Shown here one piece after another: positions 29,471-39,882 of a stretch of 64,000 nucleotides of DNA. The stretch is from Chloroflexota bacterium (lineage in GTDB: Bacteria > Chloroflexota > Anaerolineae > 4572-78 > J111): NCBI GenBank assembly GCA_016860845.1, contig BOKF01000026.1, positions 57,326-121,325 of the forward strand, read 5' to 3'. Position numbers and translations under genes: made by a program. The number at the start of each line of letters is the position of its first letter. Within the stretch, counting starts at the first letter, position 1. The notes below the pieces were generated by a model. It did not search any database. It had not been told where the DNA came from and saw only the letters and a list, made by a program, of their open reading frames with translations.

Positions 29471-31258
29471 ATGACCGAAAATATTCTTGTTTGCACCGCC
29501 TGGCCCTACGCCAACGGCGACTTGCACATCGGCCACCTGGCCGGGGCCTATTTACCGCCCGACATTTTTGCCCGCTATCATCGCCTCAAAGGCAACAACG
29601 TGCTGATGGTCTCCGGCTCTGATTCGCATGGCACGCCCATTACCATCCGCGCCGATGCCGAGGGCGTCAGCGCCCGCGAGTTGTTTGAAAGATTTCATCT
29701 AAGTTTTTTGGAGACTTTCCAGCAAATCGGCTGCACGTATGACCTCTTCACCCACACCAACACCGAAAATCACTTTCAGGTTTCGCAGGATATTTTTACC
29801 GCCTGCCTCGACAACGGTTATCTTTACCAGCACACCGAGCAGCAGTTCTACTCGGAGACGGAAAGCCGCTTTTTGCCCGACCGCTACATTGAGGGTATCT
29901 GCCCCAACTGCGGGTATGACGGCGCGCGCGGCGACCAGTGCGATAACTGTAAAAAGCTGCTCGAACCGACCGATTTGATCAACCCGCGCAGCAAGATTGA
30001 CGGCTCCACGCCCGTTTTGCGTGAAACCGAGCACTTCTATCTCGACCTGCCCCGCCTGAGCGAAGAAATTCTGGACTATCTGAGCGATACCAAAGAGCAC
30101 TGGCGGCCCAACGTCATCAACTTTAGCCAGCAGTATGTCAAGGATGGGCTGAAAGGCCGGCCGATTACCCGCGATATTGATTGGGGTATTCCCCTGCCCC
30201 TGCCGGGTTACCCGGATAAGCGACTCTATGTTTGGTTTGAGGCCGTCATCGGCTATTTCAGCGCCAGCATCGAGTGGGCCAAAAACATCGGCCAGCCGGA
30301 AGCATGGAAAACGTGGTGGTACCAGCCGGAGTCAAAAACCTATTATTTTATTGGCAAAGACAACATTCCCTTCCACACGATCATCTGGCCCGGCGAGCTG
30401 ATTGCGACAGGGCGTCACCTGTACGAAGCGGACCGGAGCAAATTTTTGAATCTGCCCTACGACGTGCCGGCCAACGAATACCTGAGCATGGAAGGCAAAA
30501 AACTCAGCACCAGCCGCAATTGGGCCATCTGGGCGCCCGATTTGCTGGAGCGGTTTGACCCCGACCCGATCCGCTTCTATCTAACGGCCATCGCTCCCGA
30601 AACCCGCGACACCGATTTTACCTTTGAGGATTTTGTGCGGCGCAACAACGACGAGCTGGTCGCTGCCTGGGGCAACCTGGTCAACCGGGTGTTGGGTTTT
30701 GCCTACAAACGGTACGAGGGTAAAGTACCCGCCCCCGATCAAGCGAAGTGGGACAAAGCCGACGACCAGATTTTAACTGAGGTTGAAGCCGGGTTCAATA
30801 CGGTCGGCGAGCTGTTAGCGGCAGTCAAGCTGAAAGCGGCCCTGGAAGAAACTCTGCGCTTGACCCGGGCGACCAACGTTTATCTGGATGGGAAAGCCCC
30901 CTGGAAAACGATTAAAGAGGACCCAGCAGCGGCGCAAACGTCCATCTTCGTGGCGTTGAAGGTGATTGACAACCTCAAGGTTCTCTTTGCGCCCTTCCTG
31001 CCCCACACCTGCCAGCGGCTGCACGAATACCTGGGCTATGAGGGCCAACTGTTTGGCCGCCAGTATACCCAAAGCTTCAGCGAAACCGAGCGGGAGCACG
31101 TGGCCCTGTGTTACGATGCCAGTCAAGCGACGGGCCGCTGGGAGCTGAGCCAGCTTGCCCCCGGCCAGTTTCTGCGCGAGCCTGCTCCGCTGTACAAGAA
31201 GCTGGAGCCGGAGGTTGCCGAGCAGGAGATTGCCCGGTTGTTGAACGTTGAACGTTAA
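29471..31258 (+). CDS. metG: Methionine--tRNA ligase
   Basis: 595 residues from the ATG at 29471 (GAGGAAG just upstream; an open GTG-type extension to 29447 is less likely). It charges tRNA-Met in the cytoplasm. Class I signature 'AYANGDLHIGHLAGAY' is seen here as 'WPYANGDLHIGHLAGAYL'. The zinc knuckle is 'CPNCGYDGARGDQCDNC', the KMSKS-type loop is 'KKLSTSRNW', and the C-terminal helical anticodon-binding domain starts near residue 400. The dimerising tail domain of longer MetG proteins is absent. The last codons ('LLNVER') are encoded by a heptamer repeat. Confidence 0.96.
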   Translation: MTENILVCTAWPYANGDLHIGHLAGAYLPPDIFARYHRLKGNNVLMVSGSDSHGTPITIRADAEGVSARELFERFHLSFLETFQQIGCTYDLFTHTNTENHFQVSQDIFTACLDNGYLYQHTEQQFYSETESRFLPDRYIEGICPNCGYDGARGDQCDNCKKLLEPTDLINPRSKIDGSTPVLRETEHFYLDLPRLSEEILDYLSDTKEHWRPNVINFSQQYVKDGLKGRPITRDIDWGIPLPLPGYPDKRLYVWFEAVIGYFSASIEWAKNIGQPEAWKTWWYQPESKTYYFIGKDNIPFHTIIWPGELIATGRHLYEADRSKFLNLPYDVPANEYLSMEGKKLSTSRNWAIWAPDLLERFDPDPIRFYLTAIAPETRDTDFTFEDFVRRNNDELVAAWGNLVNRVLGFAYKRYEGKVPAPDQAKWDKADDQILTEVEAGFNTVGELLAAVKLKAALEETLRLTRATNVYLDGKAPWKTIKEDPAAAQTSIFVALKVIDNLKVLFAPFLPHTCQRLHEYLGYEGQLFGRQYTQSFSETEREHVALCYDASQATGRWELSQLAPGQFLREPAPLYKKLEPEVAEQEIARLLNVER

Positions 31259-31268
31259 ACGTTCAACG
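31239..31268. repeat. Heptamer repeat overlapping the metG stop
   Basis: Four units GTTGAAC, GTTGAAC, GTTAAAC, GTTCAAC. Its outer parts are also self-complementary (GTTGAACGTT). It supplies the last residues and stop of metG. Confidence 0.75.
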
Positions 31269-31284
31269 AAATTTGGAAAGATCT

Positions 31285-32613
31285 GTGTCCATCAATACCT
31301 ATCTTGATGCTCTAACCTACTTCTACAGCTACGCCCACTACAACCCGGCCGATACCTCCAATTGGAACCTGGACCGGCTGAGAGGCTTGTTGGCTCGCCT
31401 GGGCGACCCGCACAAACAGTTTCCGGCACTGCTCATTGCCGGCACCAAGGGCAAAGGTTCGACGGCGGCGATGGCCGAGAGCATCTTACGGCATGCTGGT
31501 TATAAAACCGGGCTGTACACCTCGCCCCACCTGCACTCCTTCCGGGAGCGGATTCGCCTGGACGGTGAAGCGATCGGCGAAGAACAAGTCGTGGCCCTGG
31601 CCCGCCGCTTGCAGCCCTATTTTGATTCCACCCCTCACCTGACCGCCTTTGAATTGATCACCGCCGTCGCCTTTGTAGCTTTTGCCGAAGCTAAGATTGA
31701 GGCAGCTATCTTAGAGGTGGGCCTGGGGGGCCGTCTGGATGCAACCAACGCCGTAGATCCGGCGGTGGCGGTGATTACCTCCATCAGCTACGATCACATG
31801 CAAGTTCTGGGCAACACCTTGACCCTGATTGCGCGGGAAAAGGCAGGCATTATTCGCCCCGGCGCGTTGGTTATCAGCGCCCCGCAGTACGATGAAGCGA
31901 TGCGCATGATTAAAGAAGTCTGTCAGGATAAGCAGGCGCAGCTGGTGCTGGTGGGCCAGGATTGGCAGTGGCAGCCGGGGCCGTTTACGATGGAGGGCCA
32001 GGCTTTTAGCGTTTGTGAGCACCATTATTGTCTGCCCCTTATGGGCGAGCATCAGGTGGTCAACGCGGTTACAGCGATGGCGGCAGTTGAGGGCTTTGTC
32101 GAACGGACGGGGCTGGCTGTCGCGCCGGAGGCGGTTGACGCTGGACTGGCCCAGGTAAATTGGCTGGGACGGCTCGAATTGCTCCACCGTTCCCCCTATC
32201 TCGTCGTTGACAGCGCCATGAACGGCGACTCGGCGGAAAAGCTGGTCCAGGCCCTGCGGCGTCATTTTCCCGACAGCCGGTGTACCTTTATTTTTGGCGC
32301 GTCGAATGATCATCCCATCCATGATATGTTGAAAGTGCTGCTGCCTGTTTCCAGCCAGATGTTCGTTGTCGCCTCGCGCCATCCGCGGGCCGAAAAGCCG
32401 GAGAAGTTGGTGGCTCTCGCGGCTGAGTTGGGCGGCAACGTCAGGCCGATGCCTGACATCCAAACTGCGCTGGCAAGTGCTTTAGCCGAGAGCGGCCCCA
32501 ACGACCTTATTTGTGTTACCGGCTCGCTGTTTTTGGTTGGCGATGCTCGCGAAGCCTGGCTGCGCCGCGCCGGTTTACCTCTACCGCCAATTGACCCGGT
32601 GATTATTTCATAA
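31285..32613 (+). CDS. folC: Folylpolyglutamate synthase / dihydrofolate synthase
   Basis: 442 residues from the GTG at 31285, preceded by GGAAAG; a TTG at 31273 in the same frame is the alternative. A Mur-ligase-type ATPase that adds glutamate to folates. Landmarks: 'LLIAGTKGKGSTAAMAESIL' (P-loop), 'GLYTSPHLHSFRERIRLDG', 'EVGLGGRLDATNAV', 'TSISYDHMQVLGNTL', and the Mur-type C-terminal domain ('VVDSAMNGDSAEKLVQAL', 'CVTGSLFLVGDARE'). Only 27 bp after metG, so probably co-transcribed. Confidence 0.93.
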   Translation: MSINTYLDALTYFYSYAHYNPADTSNWNLDRLRGLLARLGDPHKQFPALLIAGTKGKGSTAAMAESILRHAGYKTGLYTSPHLHSFRERIRLDGEAIGEEQVVALARRLQPYFDSTPHLTAFELITAVAFVAFAEAKIEAAILEVGLGGRLDATNAVDPAVAVITSISYDHMQVLGNTLTLIAREKAGIIRPGALVISAPQYDEAMRMIKEVCQDKQAQLVLVGQDWQWQPGPFTMEGQAFSVCEHHYCLPLMGEHQVVNAVTAMAAVEGFVERTGLAVAPEAVDAGLAQVNWLGRLELLHRSPYLVVDSAMNGDSAEKLVQALRRHFPDSRCTFIFGASNDHPIHDMLKVLLPVSSQMFVVASRHPRAEKPEKLVALAAELGGNVRPMPDIQTALASALAESGPNDLICVTGSLFLVGDAREAWLRRAGLPLPPIDPVIIS

Positions 32614-32624
32614 TGATGTGGGGG

Positions 32625-32668
32625 GAGGCGAGGACGTGGAAAGATTTGCCTCTTCGCGTCCTCGCCTC
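32625..32668. repeat. Inverted repeat between folC and lon
   Basis: Perfect 12-bp arms GAGGCGAGGACG and CGTCCTCGCCTC around a 20-nt loop, followed by further CTTCGCCTC units to 32701. Related to the repeat at 25352-25430. It may also act as a folC terminator. Confidence 0.65.
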
Positions 32669-32713
32669 CTCGTTCCATCGCCTCTTCATTTCTTCGCCTC
32701 TTCTTTCTTTTTG

Positions 32714-32722
32714 TGGTATAGT
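32714..32722 (+). promoter_or_regulatory. Extended -10 promoter for lon
   Basis: TGG-TATAGT within TTTGTGGTATAGTT, about 42 bp before the lon ATG. No clear -35. Confidence 0.5.
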
Positions 32723-32763
32723 TAAAAAAGATACCTGGAAATGGTTGGAGACCTGTTTGCTTG

Positions 32764-35157
32764 ATGGATGCTTTAGAAAAAGAATTTGGTTCCCCGATTG
32801 ACGCTGACGAAATGGAAGTAGAGCTGCCGCTGCTGCCGGTGCGCGATACCGTCGTCTTCCCGCGCATGCTTACCCCGCTGTTTGTGGGGCGCGACCGGTC
32901 GGTGCTGGCGCTGGAAGCTGCTCTGGTTGAAAAAAGCCAGTTGGTGGTGGTGACCCAGCGCGACGCCGACCTGGAGGATCCTGCGCCCGAGGATTTATAC
33001 AACATCGGCACCGAAGTGGTTATTGGCCGGATGCTGCGCATGCCCGACGGCAGCACCAATATCCTGGCTCAGGGCCACCAGCGGGTCAAGATTATTGAGT
33101 TTACCCAGGAAAATCCCTACCTGCGGGTGCGGGTGCGCCGCCTGGTGGAAGATACCGAAAAAAACCTGAATGCCCAAGCTTCGATGCGGGCGGTGCTGGA
33201 CCTGTTTGAAAAGTGCGTCCACCTGAATCGCAACCTGCCCGACGACGCCTATGTCGCCGCTATGAATATTGACGAGCCGGGCTGGCTGGCCGATATGATT
33301 GCTTCGGTGATTGATTTGGATGTGGAGCAGCGCCAGCAAATCTTGGATACCATTGATCCCATCACCCGCTTGCAGCGCTTGCATATTATGCTGGCCCAGG
33401 AATTGGATGTCCTCAAACTGGAATCTGAGATCCAAGACCAAGTGCAGCAGGAAGTGGACAAGGGCCAGCGCGAATTCTTCTTGCGCGAGCAGATGCGGGT
33501 CATTCAGAGCGAGTTGGGGGAGATGGACACCCAACTGGCCGAAATCAATGAGCTGCGCGAAAAACTGACCCAGATCCATTTGCCGGAGGAGGCTCGGGCC
33601 AAAGCGGAAAAGGAACTGAGCCGCCTGGCAATCATGCCCCCGGCTGCGCCCGAAGTCGGCATTATCCGAACCTATCTGGACTGGATCATCGAACTGCCCT
33701 GGGTTAATGCCACCACCGATAACACCGATATTCGCCACGTGGCCAAGGTGCTGGATAACAATCACTTTGGCATTCCCAAGGCCAAAGAGCGTATTTTAGA
33801 GCACATTGCCGTGTTGCAGCGGGCCGGTCTTAAAATGCGCAGCCCGATTCTGTGTTTTGTGGGGCCGCCGGGCACCGGCAAAACCTCACTGGGACGCTCC
33901 ATCGCCGATGCACTGGGCCGCAAATTTGTCCGGGTCAGCCTGGGCGGCATACACGATGAGGCCGAAATCAGAGGCCACCGGCGCACTTACATCGGGGCGC
34001 TGCCGGGTCGGATCATCCAGAGTATGCGCCGGGCCGGCATGATCAACCCGGTGTTTATGCTGGACGAGATTGATAAGGTGGGCGCCGATTTTCGGGGCGA
34101 CCCCAGCGCAGCCCTGCTGGAGGCGCTCGACCCGGAGCAGAACTACAGTTTCTCCGATCATTATCTGGAACTGCCCTATGATCTGTCAAAGGTGCTGTTT
34201 ATCACCACGGCCAACGTGCTGTACACCATCCCTTCAGCCCTGCGCGACCGCATGGAAGTGATCGAGTTTTCGGGCTATATCGAGGAAGAAAAGCTGGAAA
34301 TTGCCCGCCAATTTCTGATTCCTCGCCAAATTGAAGAGCATGGGCTGGACAATGTCAATATAAAAATCGCCGATAGCGCGGTGCAGGGCATCGTCCGCGA
34401 GTACACCTACGAGGCCGGGGTGCGCAACCTGGAGCGAGAAATCGGGCAGATTTGCCGCAAACTGACCCGCCGCCTGGCCGAACAAAAGTCCGTTCCCAAA
34501 ACGATAACCCGGCAGGCGCTGCACAGGTACCTGGGGCCGCCGCGCTTTAACGAGCAGATGATTGAAAAAGAGGACCAGGTGGGCGTGGCGACCGGCATTG
34601 CCTACACCGAGGCCGGCGGCGACATTATGCCGGTCGAGGTGACGCTGATGCCCGGCAAAGGCAACCTGACCCTGACCGGTCAAATGGGTGAGGTGATGCA
34701 GGAGTCGGTGCAGGCGGCTTACTCCTTTGTCCGCTCGCATGCCAGAGAGTACGATATTAAACCCGCTCAATTTGAAAGCTCCGATATTCACGTGCACGTG
34801 CCCGAAGGAGCCATCCCCAAAGACGGCCCCAGCGCCGGCATCACCATGGCCACGGCCCTGATGTCGGCCTTTTCCAATTACAAAATCCGGCGTGATGTGG
34901 CCATGACCGGCGAGATTACCCTGCGCGGCAAAGTTCTGCCCATCGGCGGCCTCAAAGAGAAAATCCTGGCGGCCCACCGGGCCGGTATTACCACAGTGAT
35001 CGTACCTAACCAAAACCAAAAGGATTTAGTGGATGTGCCCAAAAAAGTGCAGCGTGACCTCAATATTATCTTCGCTGCTAAAATGGAAGATGTTCTGAAA
35101 ACGGCTCTTATCATCTCCAAAAAGAAAAAGAGTAAGGGCGAAGCTATTTCTGTTTAG
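32764..35157 (+). CDS. lon: ATP-dependent protease La
   Basis: 797 residues from the ATG at 32764 (TTG immediately before). Degrades misfolded and regulatory proteins in the cytoplasm. N-terminal LON domain ('LPLLPVRDTVVFPRMLTPLF'), coiled-coil (about 180-290), AAA+ module with Walker A 'GPPGTGKTS' near 366 and Walker B 'VFMLDEID', and the C-terminal S16 protease domain with catalytic Ser in 'DGPSAGITMA' near 690 and Lys in 'RGKVLPIGGLKEK'. A strong terminator follows at 35183. First gene of the lon-tig-clpP-clpX quality-control block. Confidence 0.97.
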   Translation: MDALEKEFGSPIDADEMEVELPLLPVRDTVVFPRMLTPLFVGRDRSVLALEAALVEKSQLVVVTQRDADLEDPAPEDLYNIGTEVVIGRMLRMPDGSTNILAQGHQRVKIIEFTQENPYLRVRVRRLVEDTEKNLNAQASMRAVLDLFEKCVHLNRNLPDDAYVAAMNIDEPGWLADMIASVIDLDVEQRQQILDTIDPITRLQRLHIMLAQELDVLKLESEIQDQVQQEVDKGQREFFLREQMRVIQSELGEMDTQLAEINELREKLTQIHLPEEARAKAEKELSRLAIMPPAAPEVGIIRTYLDWIIELPWVNATTDNTDIRHVAKVLDNNHFGIPKAKERILEHIAVLQRAGLKMRSPILCFVGPPGTGKTSLGRSIADALGRKFVRVSLGGIHDEAEIRGHRRTYIGALPGRIIQSMRRAGMINPVFMLDEIDKVGADFRGDPSAALLEALDPEQNYSFSDHYLELPYDLSKVLFITTANVLYTIPSALRDRMEVIEFSGYIEEEKLEIARQFLIPRQIEEHGLDNVNIKIADSAVQGIVREYTYEAGVRNLEREIGQICRKLTRRLAEQKSVPKTITRQALHRYLGPPRFNEQMIEKEDQVGVATGIAYTEAGGDIMPVEVTLMPGKGNLTLTGQMGEVMQESVQAAYSFVRSHAREYDIKPAQFESSDIHVHVPEGAIPKDGPSAGITMATALMSAFSNYKIRRDVAMTGEITLRGKVLPIGGLKEKILAAHRAGITTVIVPNQNQKDLVDVPKKVQRDLNIIFAAKMEDVLKTALIISKKKKSKGEAISV

Positions 35158-35182
35158 CATCGTGGCGTTTACTCTCGCGCTC

Positions 35183-35217
35183 AGAGCTACCCATAAAATT
35201 GGGTAGCTCTTTTTTTG
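35183..35217 (+). terminator. Rho-independent terminator after lon
   Basis: AGAGCTACCCA-TAAAAT-TGGGTAGCTCT followed by a run of T. An 11-bp perfect stem. Confidence 0.93.
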
Positions 35218-35335
35218 TAGACATAACAGAAAATTTAACAATCGGCTTGTGTTTTCCAGCGACGTGTTATAGAATGAATCACGGGGCAGGCGTCGGCAAC
35301 AAAATCCTGTGACACTTTGCGTTCTGTATCATTTA

Positions 35336-35344
35336 TGCTATGAT
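35336..35344 (+). promoter_or_regulatory. Extended -10 promoter for tig-clpP-clpX
   Basis: TGC-TATGAT about 40 bp upstream of the tig GTG, with a weak -35 (TTGCGT) 16 bp earlier. Confidence 0.5.
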
Positions 35345-35383
35345 GAACTTCACATTCTTAATACAAGTTGAGGTTTATCCCCG

Positions 35384-37051
35384 GTGAAGGTAACAACTGA
35401 AGAATTAGAACGCTGTGAAACCTTGCTGACGGTTGAGGTTGAGCCGGATCAGCAGGAGAAATTACTTAAGAAAGCGGCTCAACGGATTTCCCGTGAAGTC
35501 AAAATCCCCGGTTTTCGGCCCGGCAAAGCCCCTTATAACGTGATTGTGCGCCGTTTTGGCATTGAAGCCATTCAAAGCGAAGCTCTGGAAAAATCGGTTG
35601 AGGATTTGATCAAAGAGAGCATGGCCGAGGTGAATCTTGTGCCTTATGCTCAAATTCAACTGGACGGGGTCGAATGGGAGCCGGCGCTCACCATTAAAAT
35701 CAGAGTCCCCACCAAACCTGTCGTTGAGTTAGGCAATTACCGCGACATCCGGCTCGAGGTCAAACCCGTCGAGGTGACGGAGCAGGATGTTGAAGATGCC
35801 CTGAAACGGCTGCAGGAGCAACATGCCACCTGGGTTCCGGTCGAGCGCCCGGCTGAACTGGGCGACCTGATTTCCATGACGGTGACGGAAAAAGACGGCG
35901 AGATGGTGCTGGCCGAGCGCCAGGCGGTCGAGTATGAGTTAAAGCCGGTTGAGGATGACGACGATGATGACGAAGATGACGAAGAAGATGAGTTCGAAGA
36001 GGATGTAGAAGATTTAGACGATGATGACGACGATGATGACGATGATGATGATGATGATGACGACGATGATGACGACGACGATGATGATGACGACGATGAT
36101 GATGATGATGACGACGATGATGACGATGACGACGATGACGACGACGATGACGACGATGACCGGAAGAGCAGCCGGCCCGATTTGACCACGCCGCTGCTCG
36201 GCTTGAGCGCGGGAGAAAGCAAAACTTTCTCCATTACTTATCCCGACGATTTTGAAAATGAGAAATACGCCGGTAGAGACATCACCTTTGAGGTCGAAGT
36301 CAGTGGGGTTAAGGCCAAGGAACTCGACCCGTTGGATGATGAGTTTGCCAAACAGGTGGGCGACTACGAGACGCTCGACGCGCTAAAAGAGAAGATCAAA
36401 GAGGATATTCGCCAGAGCCGGGAGCGCATGAATAATTTTGAACTCGGCTCGCAGACGTTGGATAAGATTATCGAAGACGCCGAAAAGATCGAATGGCCGC
36501 TGGCTCTGGAAGAAGAGCAAATTGACCACGAAGTTGAGCACTATGAGTATCACCTCAAGCAGTCCGGCTTGACGCTAGATGCCGCGTTGCGCGTGCAAAA
36601 GAAGACAAAAGAAGAACTCCGCGACGATTTTCGCGAGAATGTGGCCAAGCAGTTGAAGCGCGGCCTGGCCATGAGCAAAATGGCTGAGCTAGAGAAGTTG
36701 GAAGTCAGCCAGATGGAAGTTTTGGAACAGGCCAAGATGATGGCTGACCTGTATGGCGGCGGCGACCGCATGTGGCAAACCATTCTGGCGTCGGAAGCAC
36801 GCCAAAATACCATTGCCAACGATCTATTGTCTAACAAGGTGATCCACCGGCTGGCTGCTATTGCCAGGGGTGAAGCGCCCGAAATTGACGCTGTCGAGCC
36901 GGCCGACGAGACCGAAGCGGCGGCAGAAGCGGCTGCGCCAAGCGCCGAGGCGGAAGCAGATCAAGAGTCCGATCCTCTGCCAGCAGCCAATGTCGAAGAC
37001 GAAGCCAAGGTTGAAGACGAGCCTACTGAATCAGTAACTACCCAGGTTTAA
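35384..37051 (+). CDS. tig: Trigger factor with 48-aspartate insertion
   Basis: 555 residues from a GTG start (GAGG upstream). Ribosome-bound chaperone: N-terminal domain with the ribosome-docking 'GFRPGKAP' (about 43-50), PPIase domain from '[14 protein letters not shown]', and a helical C-terminal domain ending in an acidic tail. The PPIase domain is split at residues 190-259 by a D/E-rich stretch whose last part (36017-36160) is 48 consecutive Asp codons. The domain resumes at '[19 protein letters not shown]'. Usual trigger factors are about 430-480 residues, so the insert and acidic tail explain the excess. It is in frame and codons alternate GAC/GAT, so it is not a simple sequencing slip. 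Precedes clpP by 25 bp. Confidence 0.95.
   Translation: MKVTTEELERCETLLTVEVEPDQQEKLLKKAAQRISREVKIPGFRPGKAPYNVIVRRFGIEAIQSEALEKSVEDLIKESMAEVNLVPYAQIQLDGVEWEPALTIKIRVPTKPVVELGNYRDIRLEVKPVEVTEQDVEDALKRLQEQHATWVPVERPAELGDLISMTVTEKDGEMVLAERQAVEYELKPVEDDDDDDEDDEEDEFEEDVEDLDDDDDDDDDDDDDDDDDDDDDDDDDDDDDDDDDDDDDDDDDDDDDDDDRKSSRPDLTTPLLGLSAGESKTFSITYPDDFENEKYAGRDITFEVEVSGVKAKELDPLDDEFAKQVGDYETLDALKEKIKEDIRQSRERMNNFELGSQTLDKIIEDAEKIEWPLALEEEQIDHEVEHYEYHLKQSGLTLDAALRVQKKTKEELRDDFRENVAKQLKRGLAMSKMAELEKLEVSQMEVLEQAKMMADLYGGGDRMWQTILASEARQNTIANDLLSNKVIHRLAAIARGEAPEIDAVEPADETEAAAEAAAPSAEAEADQESDPLPAANVEDEAKVEDEPTESVTTQV
35954..36160 (+). repeat. GAY trinucleotide repeat encoding acidic tract
   Basis: Almost entirely GAT/GAC codons (a few GAA/GAG, one TTC, one GTA, one TTA near the left end). 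The right part is an uninterrupted 144-nt series. The C/T third-position pattern is irregular, so it is not a single expanded perfect repeat. Confidence 0.9.
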
Positions 37052-37076
37052 AGGTACGAAAGGAGTTGTAAACACG

Positions 37077-37734
<658 letters not shown>

Positions 37735-37745
<11 letters not shown>

Positions 37746-39126
37746 GTTCCGATCCGACATTCAAGTTTGCTCATTCTGTAAACGGACCCAGGACGAAGTT
37801 AACCGTCTCATCGCCGGGCCTGATCAGGTATTTATCTGCGATGAGTGCGTGGACCTGTGTCGAGACATTCTAGAAGAAGATACGCCGTCGGCGCAGGCGA
37901 CGCAGTTTCAGCCGGGCCATATTCTTTCGCCCAAAGAAATTTATGAGCAACTGAATGAATGGGTTGTGGGCCAGGATCGGGCCAAAAAAGTTCTCTCGGT
38001 AGCGGTTTACAATCACTATAAACGCATCAACCGGCACAGCCAGGCCGGCAAAAAAGATACCGAAGTAGAACTGCAAAAAAGTAATATTCTGCTCATTGGG
38101 CCAACAGGGTGTGGCAAAACGCTGTTGGCCCAGACTTTAGCCCGCATTTTGGATGTCCCTTTCTGTATTGTGGATGCGACCGCCTTGACCGAGGCCGGTT
38201 ATGTGGGCGAGGATGTCGAGAATATATTGCTCCGCCTGATCCAGGCCGCAGATTACGACATCCAGCGGGCGCAGCAGGGTATCATCTACATTGACGAAAT
38301 AGACAAAGCAGCCCGCAAGTCGGGCGACAACCCCTCGATTACCCGCGACGTATCCGGCGAAGGGGTGCAGCAGGCGCTGCTCAAGATCATCGAAGGCGTG
38401 CAGGCCAATGTGCCGCCGCAGGGAGGGCGCAAGCACCCTCACCAGGATTTCATCCAGATAGACACCTCCAATATCCTCTTTATCTGCGGTGGAGCTTTTG
38501 ATAACCTGGATAAAAACGTTGAGGAGCGGTTAGGGGTCAAGGGCCGGATGGGTTTCACCCGCGAACAGGCCCGCCGTAAAATTGAGCCGCCGGCTCCGGT
38601 CAAGCCGCCGGTGGGCCATTTGCAGGAAGTTACGCCCCTCTCCAAAGAGACCCCGGTTATTTCCAAAGATGAAGAAGTTATCATTTATACGGCTCAATTA
38701 CTGGCCCAGGTCACGCCCGACGACCTCCTGGCTTACGGCCTCATCCCCGAATTTGTGGGCCGGCTGCCGGTCATTGTCACCGTCGAGCCGCTGGGCCATG
38801 CCGCCCTGATGCAAATCTTGACCGGCCCGCGCAATGCCGTGGTCAAGCAGTTCCAGCATCTTTTTGCCCTGGACAACGTCGAGCTGGTCTTTACGCCCGA
38901 AGCGCTGTCCATCGCCGCCGCCCTGGCCCTCAAGTACAAAACCGGGGCGCGCGGGCTGCGGGCCATCATCGAAGAGGCGCTGCTGGACGTGATGTACGAA
39001 ATCCCCTCGCGCAAAGATATTCGCAAGTGCATCATCACCGCCGCTGTCATTGGCGGCGAGGCCAGGCCGGAACTGTATGATGAACACGGCCTGCCCATCG
39101 GAGTGTCGTTGGATAAAGCAGCTTGA
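37735..39126 (+). CDS. clpX: ATP-dependent Clp protease ATP-binding subunit
   Basis: 463 residues. AAA+ unfoldase that feeds ClpP. N-terminal C4 zinc domain ('[11 protein letters not shown]', '[10 protein letters not shown]'), Walker A '[17 protein letters not shown]', '[11 protein letters not shown]', Walker B '[12 protein letters not shown]', sensor/arginine motif '[14 protein letters not shown]'-type (seen as '[20 protein letters not shown]'). A 40-residue stretch after 'GRMGFTREQ' is Pro-rich. The start lies inside clpP, giving translational coupling. A terminator follows at 39178. Confidence 0.96.
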
Positions 39127-39133
39127 TCCCGTC

Positions 39134-39155
39134 AGTCCAAAGTAAACTTTGGACT
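39134..39155. repeat. Palindromic dispersed repeat
   Basis: AGTCCAAAGT-AA-ACTTTGGACT; second member of the family seen at 19381-19408. Confidence 0.7.
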
Positions 39156-39177
39156 CCGCAATAGAAGCAGTCATCCT

Positions 39178-39204
39178 GGCCAGGTCTAAGCCTGGCCTTT
39201 TTTA
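39178..39204 (+). terminator. Rho-independent terminator after clpX
   Basis: GGCCAGG-TCTAAG-CCTGGCC followed by TTTTTTATTTT, a classic terminator for the tig-clpP-clpX unit. Confidence 0.9.
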
Positions 39205-39226
39205 TTTTGGTGCAACTGTTCGCTCA

Positions 39227-39307
39227 TGTCATTTCGACCGAAGGGAGAAATCCCCCATGCCTATGTGGCGCTCCAGGGATTTCTCGGCCTCTGGCCTCGA
39301 AATGACA
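39227..39307. repeat. Nested inverted repeat (dispersed element)
   Basis: Outer arms TGTCATTTCGA and TCGAAATGACA and inner arms GAGAAATCCC and GGGATTTCTC form a long nested hairpin of about 80 nt. It accounts for most of the 354-bp gap between clpX and the MNT gene; the rest shows only a promoter-like TACAAT at 39438. Confidence 0.75.
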
Positions 39308-39437
39308 TTTGGGGCAAGTGGTTACATTTCTGTTATTACTTGCGAACTTGTTTCCCGGCGAACTTTATGGTACGGTAATTGAGAAAAGATGATCAGGTTT
39401 AGCAGGCGGCTAGATAGCAAAACGTGGCAACTTCTTG

Positions 39438-39443
39438 TACAAT
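39438..39443 (+). promoter_or_regulatory. Candidate -10 element for MNT gene
   Basis: TACAAT, preceded by TTG, 38 bp before the ATG. No good -35. Confidence 0.35.
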
Positions 39444-39480
39444 GATAAGCGGATTATTTTAAACCAACCCAAAGGTCAGA

Positions 39481-39804
39481 ATGAGCTTAAACCTAACTGA
39501 GTATTCAGATAAATTATCGAATTTGTGCGCCATTTATGGTGTAAAACGCTTAGAGTTATTTGGCTCTGCCTCGCGCAGTGATTTTGATCCAGAAAATAGC
39601 GATTTGGATTTTCTCGTCGAGTTTGCCGAGAGCCATTCGACCGGCGCTTTCGACCGCTATTTTGGTCTTAAGGAAGATTTAGAACGGCTCTTTCAGCGAC
39701 CGGTTGATTTAGTCGAAATAAAGGCTATCAAAAATTCCTACTTCCGTCAGGCGATTGAACGGGATAAAGTTATAGTGTATTGTATGGGACATAGTCCAGA
39801 ATAA
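39481..39804 (+). CDS. MNT-type nucleotidyltransferase (orphan antitoxin-like)
   Basis: 107 residues. Minimal nucleotidyltransferase fold with 'LELFGSASRSDFDPENSDLDFLVEF' (in pieces: GSxxR, then S-D-L-D metal-binding acids) and 'RPVDLVEIKAIKN', matching MntA-like proteins that AMPylate and silence HEPN toxins. AAAGG lies 6 nt upstream. Its last eight residues ('YCMGHSPE') overlap, in another frame, the surviving 3' end of a HEPN gene, so a deletion has joined the two genes. No intact toxin remains. Confidence 0.85.
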   Translation: MSLNLTEYSDKLSNLCAIYGVKRLELFGSASRSDFDPENSDLDFLVEFAESHSTGAFDRYFGLKEDLERLFQRPVDLVEIKAIKNSYFRQAIERDKVIVYCMGHSPE

Positions 39805-39862
39805 GCTGCCGGGGCTACGTCAAGAGATAGCTGAAATCAAGCGTGATTTTGGGATAGAGTAG
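39776..39862 (+). pseudogene. 3' remnant of HEPN (DUF86-like) toxin gene
   Basis: A frame different from the MNT gene encodes 'VWDIVQNKLPGLRQEIAEIK' and stops at 39860-39862. This is the expected C-terminal end of HEPN/DUF86 proteins, which normally follow MNT genes. Everything upstream, including the RX4-6H catalytic motif, is gone. Confidence 0.7.
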
Positions 39863-39882
39863 AGAATTGGCGATGTATTTAG

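Noticed and set aside
35737..36234. Minus-strand open frame with a long poly-serine run
   Set aside because: It is the complement of the Asp tract in trigger factor; no start signal, and tig is certain on the other strand.
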